Assembly (NCBI GenBank): GCA_020631735.1
Contig: CM036167.1
Span: 186,001 to 250,000 of the forward strand
Direction: 5' to 3'
From: Saccharum officinarum
Taxonomy: Eukaryota; Streptophyta; Magnoliopsida; Poales; Poaceae
Length of the DNA: 64,000 bases
Numbering within the stretch: the first letter of the stretch is position 1; each line of letters opens with the position of its first letter. Made by a program: the position numbers and the translations under genes. This document shows, one piece after another, positions 12,301-21,597 of the stretch. Below the pieces are notes generated by a model. The model saw only the letters and a program-made list of their open reading frames with translations, did not search any database and had not been told where the DNA came from.

Positions 12301-12602
12301 TCTTATACATGAAACAAACCCTTCTAGACTATAGAGTTGTTCTTGAAAAGGTGCCACTTTTATGTGACAATGAAAGTGCCGTTAAAATTGCTAATAATCC
12401 GGTACAACACTCACGCACCAAGCACATTGATATCCGCCACCACTTTCTAAGAGATCATGTTGCTAAAAATGATATATCACTAGAAGGTGTAAGAAGTGAA
12501 AATCAATTAGCGGATATCTTCACTAAACCTTTGGATGAGGCTACCTTTTGTAGGTTGAGAAGTGAACTAAATGTGCTTAATTCTAGTAACTTTAAAAAAT
12601 GA
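9384..12602 (+). pseudogene. pol of the SIRE-type element: protease, integrase, reverse transcriptase, RNase H (five in-frame stops)
   Basis: One continuous reading frame from 9384 to 12602 is broken only by stops at 9933, 10437, 10674, 11016 and 11103. Domains in order: aspartic protease with Asp-Ser-Gly-Cys-Thr (9419); GAG-pre-integrase with the His/Cys zinc motif (about 9790-9935); integrase core (9966-10400, with GPITY, SDNGKEFDN and PQQNGVVERKN); a variable linker (10452-11018); RT (11106 on, with GTKWVFRNK, QMDVKS and the YVDD catalytic box at about 11646); and RNase H (SDSDYAGC, STTEAEY). The order is Ty1-copia. Where the lost residue can be guessed, stops replace Gln (CAA) or Trp (TGG). 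gag ends at 9369 in another frame, so a frame change at the gag/pol junction would be needed. Confidence 0.92.
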
Positions 12603-14270
12603 GCTTGTGTTGTCCCTTGCATTGCATTGTATCATATGTCATGTTTAATTCTCCGCAATGCATCTAGGACTTGTCTAACACAGTTACAATAACCCTCCTT
12701 TGGAGGAGTGAAGAAGCATAACCATGGATCAAACTTGACAAGCAACCTAGTATTTCTTTCTCGCTTTGCATTGCATATGTATGGTTGTTGCTTTGTCGTT
12801 TCTTTTCGATTTGGCTTTGAGCAACGTCTGTGTTCATCCATGAATAGAGAGAGCATTTGACGCTTCCAAGGGTTCATAAACTCTATTGCATGGCCATATG
12901 TTGCTCCTCGGGTGTTTATTGCATATTTTCCTAAAAATAATACTACCCTAAGGCAAAATATTTTGAAAAAACTTGAGGGTTTGAGTAAGGTCATTCATAT
13001 CAGGTTCCAATTGGTGTTTATTTGAGTCTCTTTGGATTGGAACTTGATTGGGAGAAGTCACGTCGAAGATCGTATTGAAGAAAGGCGTTAAACTGCGACC
13101 GGACGCTGGACCGGACGCTAAACCGGATGCGGTGCTGCTTCACCGCTGCGTTCGGTCCCGGCGACCACCAGCGTGTCCGGTCATCCTAAAGACATTCTTA
13201 TGGATCTGTGACTGAATGCTGGACCAGACGCGCCGTTGTGACCACTGCGTCTGGTCCAGGACCCCACCACCATGTCCGGTCATGCGCGTTGAGTTTCCCG
13301 GGTGATCTCCGACCGGACTCTATCCGCGTCCGGTCAGCCCTAACCGGACGCGTCCAGTCGCTCTAGGAGCTTACTGGACTCTGACCGGATGCTGCTCCAC
13401 CGCGTCCGGTCAGGCGACCACCGCGTTTGGTCAGTGCATTTAAAGCGGATATGAGCCCTCATATAACCGTTCGTCCCGATCTCGTTTTTCTTTCTCCTTC
13501 TGTTTTCTTCCGCCGTACGCCGCCGCATCCACCGTGCCCTAATCCGTTGCCATTTCTCGCCACGCCGTGCCGCTCCTCACTGCTCCGCCACGCCGTTGCC
13601 TCATCGCGCCACCGCAACTAGCACTACTTTCATCTCGGGTGCCGCCATAGCCTAGCGCCGCAGCCCTTGCCCCACCGTGGCCGCTGCAGTCGCCGCCACA
13701 CCGCTGTCCCACGCACGCCGCCGTAGCCCCGCGCCCGCACCGCCACAGCTCCCTCAGGATCATGCGCCGCTGAGCCGCAATCATGCACCTCCACCGAAGT
13801 CCTCCTCGTGAGTCTTCACTTTGCCCTAACCCTAGCTCTCGCACGACTTCACTTCGGCTGTTCTTCATCTAGGTTTCTCCGCGCGACTACGTCTCCATGA
13901 GGTTTCTTCACGTTACCTTGATCTTCCACTTAGGGTTTGCCGTAATTTTTTCGTTGAAATTCTAATTCATCTATTGCTTGTCTCAGCAAATCAGCGCTCA
14001 TCCGGTGTCTCTGTGGAACTCTCGCGCGTTAAGATCCCTCATCTTTTCACTAGATTCTCGCCGATCGGAGGTAGCTATCGCTTTCTATTTAGATCTTATT
14101 TCATATGCTTGCTTTCATTAGGACCTCACTTATCTATTAGATAATATATGTTGCTTATAGTAGCTCCATCTATTCTATCTTTACAGTGAGTCCTGTCGGT
14201 GCTTTGTGTGGCAGTTGATCAGCTTTGAATCCGAGGCCAAGCCTACGGATACAGATTGAGGTCAAGCCTC
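12603..14270 (+). other. Spacer between pol and ORF3, with GC-rich leader
   Basis: The interval has no long coding frame. 13090-13440 carries another array of CCGGACGC/GCGTCCGGTCA motifs like those in the LTR. 13490-13870 is GC-rich and leader-like. A GTGAGT donor-like site lies at 13808, and TTTACAG acceptor-like sequence ends at 14186, ahead of the ORF3 start at 14320. This suggests a separate promoter and a spliced leader for ORF3; that is inference. Confidence 0.5.
13090..13440. repeat. Internal CCGGACGC / GCGTCCGGTCA motif array
   Basis: At least ten half-sites or variants in both orientations, including ACCGGACGCGTCC near 13341. They resemble the U3 arrays of this element. They are followed by CATATAA near 13460 and a GC-rich leader. 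Confidence 0.7.
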
Positions 14271-14319
14271 ATGAGTGTCAGTTCACCATCTTTCAGGGTT
14301 TTCTCAGCGGTTGGTTAGT

Positions 14320-16731
14320 ATGGTTCACTGCAAGAATGCGGGTGGTGTACCTAGTGACAGGGACGAGAGTCCTCCCAGACTAACAGAGGTTGCTCGTGAC
14401 AAGTGCAAGAAGACCTCTGCCAAGAAGAGGAAGAGGACACTCACAGAGGCAGAGATAGCTCAGGCAGTTGCAGATGCAGCAGAGCTAGCAGAGAGAGGTG
14501 GCAGGAGTAGTGGGATTCACATTGGCGAGCTTCGCTTTCATCTTGAAGGTCGACAACTCGGTACTGAGGCCACCGAGGAGACAGAGGATGTACCTACAGA
14601 TCAGCCCATAGAGGATCCAGAGGAGACAGAGGAGCAGGCTGTTCAGACTCCACCGTGTCGTCGCTCAGGACGTACGCGGGCTCAGGTGACTCCTAGGCCA
14701 GAGGGCCAGCGTCGTGGAGGTCGTCCACCTCCCAGGGCTCGAGGTCACCCCCCAGTCGAGCACTTTGACTTGAGGGGAGCTACAGCACGCTAGGTGTAGG
14801 CCCTTCGGTTTGTCGAGGTTAGTCAGTGGTTCCGACCTCAGCGGGACCCCCGAGCGTCAGAGGGCTTCTACACACCTCTGCATGAGGACTTTTATAGAGC
14901 CTATGTTGACAGCAGGATTGCATTCAGACCTCAGAGAGTCTGTCGACTTGAGGCTTTAGTTGAGGTGGTTGGTGAGCAGCTCCATCTACACTTGTCCTTC
15001 CTACCTGGCTTGTTAGATTTTCTGGGACGGACTGGAGCCTACTGCGGCACTTAGGTAAGAGAGTTCTACTCTTCACTTTGGATTGACCCTGCACATGAGT
15101 TTATACACTTTGCATTCCGAGGCCATGATCGCAGACTGTACAACACTAGGGTACGGGAGATTCTCAGACTTCCTGCTTCATAGACGAAGATTCATCAGTT
15201 GTGTTTCGGTCAGACTGCTCCACCTAGGCGCCTTCATGGAGGTACAGTGCCACCTACAGACATGATCAGACCCTGCTTCCGTGAGCCGTTTGGTGAGGGG
15301 TCCAGACGTACACCTGCCAGCCTGACACCCCTTGCTAGGGTACTTGATGCTATTATGAGGCGGACACTCCTTCTGAGGCTAGGATACAGAGAGGGATTGA
15401 CTCGTATGCAGCTATGGGTGGTGCATCACCTCATCTTATAGACACCGTTCGATATTTGGGATCTGATGCTATGTGAGATGGAGGATACTTTGGCAGAGGG
15501 ATTCAAGGTTCACCGTCAGCTACCATATGCGCACTGGATATGCTTCATCATCAGATCTATGTGTGACCTGCCTGCAGAGATTCGAGCTGAGATATCAGAT
15601 ACCACCATTGCTTTTCTAGAGTACGACATTCGCCAGTTGTGGGCTTCTGTTACCAAAGAGCAGGCACCTAGGCCAAGACAGCGTGAGAGGCCAGAGGTCC
15701 TAGAGACAGCAGCTGAGCAGGACGAGACCGTTCAGGGTCTTGCTGAGGCCGAGCTTGCAGATCTTGATGCTCAGCCTGCTGATCCAGTTGAGGATGACGC
15801 CACTAACAACATAGACGAGGACTACCAGCCTATCCCCCGGTACCACTCTCCTCAGTCTCACGACCATGAGGCCGGTGGTTCAGGCTCAGTCTCCCGCTCA
15901 GACCCAGCCATGGTGGCTATTCTTAAGAGGCTGAAACAGGCCCAAGAGAGGTAGGAGCTTCAGATGCAGCGATAGGCTCAGGACACAGTAGCTGCATTTG
16001 CTCAGATTTAGGCTCGTTAGGACGAGTTCTAGAGGCAGCAGCTCGAGCTTCAGAGGCAGCAATTCGAGATGTAGAGACAGCAGGTAGCCAACCAGCAGCA
16101 GTATCTTGAGCTCCTGCGACACCTAGTCACTGTTGGGGGTTCTTCCTCCACCGTCTGTCCTTACTCCAGCACTAGAGTCCAGTGGACCTCAGAGTCAAGG
16201 ACAGCCGAGCTTTCAGTTCACCTCTCCCCAGCAGCAGGTTCCCCAGACTTTTCAGTCGCCGAGCTACACTCCTATTTAGACGGGGTTCACTCCACCAGAT
16301 CAGCCTAGACCTCACCTTCTGACAGGCACTCCTTTCACTGACTTGAGCGACTCCTACAGTGAGTTGACTGGTCAGCCGACGCCTCGTACACCACTGTTGT
16401 GACTTCTTCAGGGTTGTCAGCTTTCGAGACTGTGTCTCCTCCAGTGACAGGGACTGGGACTATAGAGACAGTACCGTCATCAGTTGCCTTGATAGATCCT
16501 CCCACAGATGGCACTCTTTAGGCTCAGGTGACAGAGACTGCTCCGATTGTTGCTACGTCTTCATCAGTTCCTGCTCCTGCTCTTTAGACCCAGATTGCTT
16601 CACAGCCACGTGCATCTACAGAGGGTCAGCCTGACAGCTCAGAGTCTGAGGAGGATACTTCACAGTTCGTGATCACTCCACGCTCCTCGGCACCCGACAT
16701 GACTGCTTTTGTTCCCCCATCAGATCCTTAG
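14320..16731 (+). pseudogene. ORF3 of the SIRE-type element (env-position gene), degenerate
   Basis: It lies where SIRE elements carry their extra, env-like gene. It starts MVHCKNAGG with a basic KKTSAKKRKR stretch (likely nuclear-localisation-like) and an Ala/Glu helix. Stops follow, then an alpha/beta region (about 14800-15600) whose pattern (Arg-Glu-Phe-Tyr, a Phe-Arg-Gly box, then Leu-Pro) resembles the 'putative plant transposon protein' domain. Next come an acidic tract and a Gln-rich coiled coil (15900-16130). No signal peptide or convincing membrane span is seen, so calling it an envelope would be unsupported. Many stops are TAG inside Gln-rich runs, as expected from CAG decay. Function unknown. 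Confidence 0.6.
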
Positions 16732-17174
16732 TTTTATTTTTGGTGTTTGATGCCAAAGGGGGAGAGAGTAGATTTAGGGAGAGTTTTGATAGAGGGTTTT
16801 TGTTTTTCTTTGTGTGCTCATTCTGCTACATTCATGCATCATGTTTACTTTCCCGCACTTGCATTTGGTGACATGTGTGCTTGTGAGATACTTGAGTCTT
16901 ATGTGGTCTATCTTGTCACTATTTTATATCATGTCACTTAATTGGTTCTAGCTCATAAGGTTGTGCTTCCGTGCCTTACTCCAATTTCATATGAGCTATG
17001 TTTTATGTGTACTAATGCTTCATGTTTTATCTTATGAGTACACCCTATTGGCTTGGAGCACATAAGCAATTCCTAACCCCTTGTGCTTATTGTTTTTTTT
17101 GCTTATGTGAACCAAGCATGTTCGAAAACCTCAACTCTTATATCTTCTGAATCTAAGTGTTATCATAAATCACC
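16732..17174. other. 3' untranslated stretch before the polypurine tract
   Basis: T-rich non-coding sequence that begins with GGGGGAGAGAGTAGA (near 16757), itself like a second purine tract. No gene is seen. Confidence 0.5.
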
Positions 17175-17187
17175 AAAAAGGGGGAGA
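17175..17187 (+). other. Polypurine tract
   Basis: AAAAAGGGGGAGA ends one base before the TG of the 3' LTR; it is the plus-strand primer site. Confidence 0.88.
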
Positions 17188-17188
17188 T

Positions 17189-18793
17189 TGAAAGCATCTA
17201 GGCCCCGAGAGTTGGTTTCGGCAATTGATGACAACACATTATTACCATGACTAACGTGTGTTTTGCAGAAACTTTGGTAAGTTAGGTCATGGGGTTGATA
17301 ACTGCTTTGGGCACTATGGTATTCATGTCCCTTGATGAAAATCATTTCGGTTTTTAAAGGATTAATGACAAGATTAAGGACGGTTAGTTTTGGATGTCAA
17401 GGTGCTGAGTTACATTCGGAATAGTCATTAGGATCTTCGCTTTTTTCCTTTGGCCATACTATAAAGGGGGGCATGAGCGAGTAGCTTGACCTAGGTGAGT
17501 CTTTTGTTTAGGTGTGGTGTACACTTGTCAAACTTAGCACTAGGTAGCTCAAGAAAAGCTCAAAGTTTAGTTAGAAGCAACTTGGTTCAAGTTGCGTCGC
17601 GTTTCAAAGTAGTTTGAGCCGTTTTCCCTTGACCGGACGCGGTCTATGTCTTGACCGGACACGTCCGGTCAGTACTAACAGTTACTGTGTTTTAGCTCGA
17701 TTGACCAGACACGGTTCTTGCGAGGACTGGACGCGGTGATTATGCTGACACATGTCTCAGAGGGTAAAGCATCTAATCGGACGCGACTGGGAAATGATCG
17801 GACGCGTCCGGTCACGTTCCAGTAAGGTACTTTGCTGACCTGACGTGTCCGGTCATCACTGATCGGACGTGGTCGAGCGTCAAGCCAAAGTACAGTAAGG
17901 ACTTTGCATGATCGAACGTGTCCGGTCACTCCTGATCGGTGCGTCCGGTTACTCAGCAGTGTTGTTCAGTTTTTCGACCGTTACGTTCGACCGACGCGTT
18001 TGGTCACGTTGACCGGCACGTCCGGTCAGTGCGTATTTTGCTGAGTTGGCAGGTAACGGTTGGATTTAACTATGGGGTGTATAAATATATCCCCTCCACC
18101 TCTTTTAGAGGTCTCTTGCTCATTTGTTCAGCTGAGAAACACCTTTTAAGTGCAAGGGAGTGCAAGAGCTCTAGTGAGGGTAGTGATTTGAGAATCAAAG
18201 TTTGAGAATCCCTCATTAGTGACTAGGGAGTAGCAAGTGTGCATCCATCTTCTCATTAGGCTCGTTGTGGTCAAGTGAGAGTTCTAGCTTGTTACTCTTG
18301 GTGATCGCCATCACCTAGACGGCTTGGTGGTGATTAGGAGTTTGGTGATCATCCGGCGGAGCTTGTGGATGACCCAACTCATCTTGTGAGCGGTTTTAGG
18401 CGATTCACCGCGATGGAGTGTCAAAGAATCAGCCCATAGAGAGCACTTGATCCTTGCGCGGATCAAGGGGGAGCTACACCCTTGTGCGGGTGCTCCAACG
18501 AGGACTAGTGGGGAGTGGCGACTCTCCGATACCTCGGGAAAACATCGCCGTGTTCCTTACCCTTACTTTCAAGCATTTACTTTCTCGTATTACTTTCATT
18601 GCTTGGTTTACTTTCCTAGAATTGCCATGCTAGACTAGGATTGGAACTTAGGGTGCAAAACTTTTTACCGGTAGAATCACAAGGAACACAAGTAGGCACT
18701 AGGGGTGAACTTTGGCTTATAGGATTTAATTCTTGCAATTAATTTTTAGAGAAGCCCAATTCACCCCCCCTCTTGGGCATCTTGATCCTTTCA
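17189..18793 (+). repeat. 3' LTR of the SIRE-type element
   Basis: 1605 bp, TGAAAGCATC to CCTTTCA, matching the 5' LTR. TATA box at 18080-18087. The central palindrome is changed by one base (TGACCGGACACGTCCGGTCA, 17651-17670). Confidence 0.93.
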
Positions 18794-18798
18794 AGTAT
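18794..18798. repeat. Target-site duplication, right (AGTAT)
   Basis: Identical to 5371-5375 and directly abutting the 3' LTR. Confidence 0.9.
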
Positions 18799-19994
18799 AT
18801 AGGGAAGTTCTATTGTTTTTTCCCATTACACAATCTCGCACAGCTGAATGGTATACATGACAGCCAATGGCATAGGTAATTGTAACTGACAAATGCTGCT
18901 TGTGTTTTTCAGCTTTGAAATGCTAAAAAATGAGAATGTATATCTTCTAGAGAAGAAGTGCTATGGTACTTGTTTGTATGGCCTAATAAATTCCATGACT
19001 AAAACATACAAGTATCTCATATTCCTAGACTAGAATGGTGCTTTCTCTTGTTTTTATCTCACAAGTTTTGTGCTATCTAGTATTTAGAAACCTTCTAATT
19101 GATCAGTTGCTGACTTGCACCCCACATTTTGAATTTGAGCACTAAACTGAACTTGGAGTAACTGATGAATTTGTTGCCACTGTCCATATGTCCTACTATC
19201 TACTATCTATAGTCTACAGTCTACTGTCTAGTGTCCTACTCTTATCTGAGCATAATGACAGTGGGATTTTTTATTTGTGAAAGTTTTTTATCTGAGCACT
19301 CTAGTGTTTCTACTACTAGTCCTACTACTACTACTACTTCTGTACTCCTACTCTACTATTGTCTCTACTCTCTACTTTTAAACCTTTATAATATAAGTGC
19401 AGAGGCAGTGGCATATGCAATGATGTACTTTTAAACCTTTATAATATAAGTGCTGAGGCAGTGGCATATGCAATGCTGAACTTTTTTGACATCTTGTCCT
19501 CTATGTTTTGGTAAATAGCTGTTGTTTCTTTTTTTGCCAACTCTTCCCTCTCCTATGCACTTCTTTGTTTTGTTGCCGATGATGAAATACTCTAAGTACA
19601 TGATTATGGATATTTTGATATTTTAACACTGAGCAAAGTGCCTTAGGACAATGATGTTATTGTGCTTCTTGGACATGATGATGGATATCTCAATTTTTAC
19701 ATACAGAGCTAAGTGCCTTAGGTCCATGATGATGGCTATTTCGATTTTTACACACTTGTAGGCGCAGAAGGAGCACCCTTAGGTGCGGTAGCCATGCTTT
19801 GGTAAAATTGTTGACTACAATTTTTGCTTGGTACTAATCAGTGCACCCCCACAGTAGCTTTGATGACAACTTATAATATTACTTGAGATTTAAGGCACTT
19901 TGCAATGATGTTGATTATTAGCTCATGCTTTTTCACAGTTCATATTGAGACCTAAGGCACTTTGCAATGATGTTGATTATTAGCTCATTTTTCA

Positions 19995-20590
19995 TAACTC
20001 TGTACTCTAAACTTATGCTGAACTACTATTGTCCACTACTACTGTCCACTACTCTACTCTCATACTACTCCACTACTACTACATGTCCTCTCCTCTCCTC
20101 TCCTTTCCTCTCTTCTCCTTCTATCTCTCATCTCCCCTGTCCTCTCTTATCCTCTTTCCTACACTACTACTACCACTACTACTGTACTCTACTACTATAC
20201 TACTATTGTACTCTCTCTACTCTACTACTCTACTATACTGTTGCTCCACTCTACACTACTACTACACTCTCCACTACTACTATCCACTACTGTCCACTAC
20301 TCTACTCTCATACTACACTACTACTATTTGTCCTCTCCTCTCCTCTCCTTTCCTCTCTTCTCCTTCTATCTCTCATCTCCCCTGTCCTCTCTTATCCTCT
20401 CTCCTACACTACTGTACTCTCTCTACTCTACTACTGTACTCTCTCTACTCTACTACTGTACTCTACTACTTTACTACTACTCTACTATATTGCTGCTCCA
20501 CTCTACACTACTGTACTACTACTCTTACTACTTTACTACTATCATTTTGATCTACTACTATGCTACTACAACTACTACTGCTGCTGCTGT
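19995..20590. repeat. CT-rich / ACT microsatellite, two ~245-bp copies
   Basis: A composite block (ACT repeats, then CCTCTCCTCTCCTTTCCTCT..., then ACT repeats) occurs at about 20035-20230 and again at about 20280-20470, with the T/C-rich core starting at 20088 and 20332. Confidence 0.8.
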
Positions 20591-20844
20591 CCAATTTTTG
20601 GTGCCATTTGAATTTGAGCAAAACTGAACTGAACTTTGCTAAACTGATGCTTAACTGAACCTGTTAGCTTAAACTTGTTAACTTAACTGAGCATAATAAC
20701 AGTGGGATTTTTATTTGTAAAAGTTTTTTATCTAAGCACTCTACTATTACTACTACTAGTCCTACTACTACTACTACTTATGTACTCCTACTCTACTACT
20801 GTCCCTACTCTCTACTCTCTACTCTGAGCAGTGATGTTTTATTT

Positions 20845-21083
20845 TGATGCATAAGGCATGTGCAGTGATGTTTTATTTTGATGCAACTCTAAACCTGAGG
20901 CATAAGGCATGTGCAATGATGTTTCATTTTGATGCTACTCTAAACCTGAGGCGTAAGGCATGTGCAATGATGTTTCATTTTGATGCTACTCTAAACCTGA
21001 GGCATAAGGCATGTGCAATGATGTTTCATTTTGATGCTACTCTGAGCCTGAGGCATAAGGCATGTGCAATGATGTTTTTTTAA
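20845..21083. repeat. Minisatellite, ~54-bp unit, about 4.5 copies
   Basis: Unit GCATAAGGCATGTGCAATGA followed by TGTTTCATTTTGATGCTACTCTAAACCTGAG is repeated head to tail with few changes. The resulting 79-residue repeat frame is a by-product. Confidence 0.88.
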
Positions 21084-21284
21084 TTGAGCTTAACTGACGA
21101 TTCTCTGAAATGGCACTCACTGACCAGTTTGCTACTCTACTACTTTGCACTACTCTGCTACTCTTCTATACTACTCCTTTACTACTAATACTACTACTCT
21201 ACTATGGGAATGTTGCCTGTTGTGGGGTTGCTGGGAATGTTGACTACTGTGGGGTTGCTGGGAATGTTGCCTGTGATGATGTTT

Positions 21285-21455
21285 TTTACATACTGAGCAA
21301 TTGCCTTACGCCAATGATGAGGGTTTTTATATACTGAGCACTTGCCTTATGCCAATGATGAGAGCTTTTATATTCTGAGCAATTGCTTTAAGCCAATGAT
21401 GAGGGTTTTTATATACTGAGCACTTGCCTTATGCCAATGATGAGGGGTTTTATGT
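21285..21455. repeat. Minisatellite, ~42-bp unit, four copies
   Basis: Unit TACTGAGCAATTGCCTTACG plus CCAATGATGAGGGTTTTTATA, tandem. Confidence 0.85.
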
Positions 21456-21502
21456 TCTATTCTTGTCTGCTCCTATCCTATCCTACCTCTACTACTACTA
21501 CT

Positions 21503-21564
21503 AGTGTGCTTTAGTAGTACTACTACTACTAGTAGTAGTAGCAGTAGTACTACTAAAGCACACT
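21503..21564. repeat. Long hairpin, 28/34-base arms, no loop
   Basis: AGTGTGCTTTAGTAGTACTA... is followed at once by its reverse complement ending TACTACTAAAGCACACT. The right arm has six extra bases (GCAGTA) inside the AGT run. Confidence 0.8.
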
Positions 21565-21597
21565 TTATTTCTTGCATCTGTTAGAACAAATCTCAAA

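Larger units (their letters stand above)
5376..18793 (+). mobile_element. Full-length SIRE/Maximus-type Ty1-copia retrotransposon, coding-decayed
   Basis: This is a 13,418-bp element with two LTRs (5376-6991 and 17189-18793), TG...CA ends, a tRNA-iMet primer site, a purine tract and an identical 5-bp duplication on both sides. The order is gag, protease, integrase, RT, RNase H (Copia order), then a long spacer and a third ORF in the position of the SIRE env-like gene. The gag is long with a coiled coil and two zinc knuckles, another SIRE-lineage trait. gag has frameshifts, and gag, pol and ORF3 carry many stops. The LTRs differ by roughly 4-5% by eye, almost all transitions, so it is not recent. 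Confidence 0.93.
18799..21597. other. Intron-like, simple-repeat-rich interior of the CACTA element
   Basis: Continues the sequence interrupted by the Copia element. It is full of CTACTACT, CTCTACT and CCTCTCCT tracts. Blocks are duplicated: a block starting GAGCATAATGACAGTGGGAT near 19249 recurs near 20690, and a ~40-bp block starting TTTTAAACCTTTATAATATA recurs at 19376/19428. Long apparent frames such as 19967-20611 encode only Ser/Leu/Thr/Tyr runs from the microsatellite and are not genes. Confidence 0.6.

Noticed and set aside
16757..16775. Second purine tract GGGGGAGAGAGTAGA
   Set aside because: Not followed by an LTR start; the true PPT abuts 17189.
19967..20627. Overlapping plus-strand frames of 128-214 codons
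   Set aside because: Pure translation of CT and ACT microsatellite (Ser/Leu/Thr/Tyr runs) in three phases; no start context or domain.
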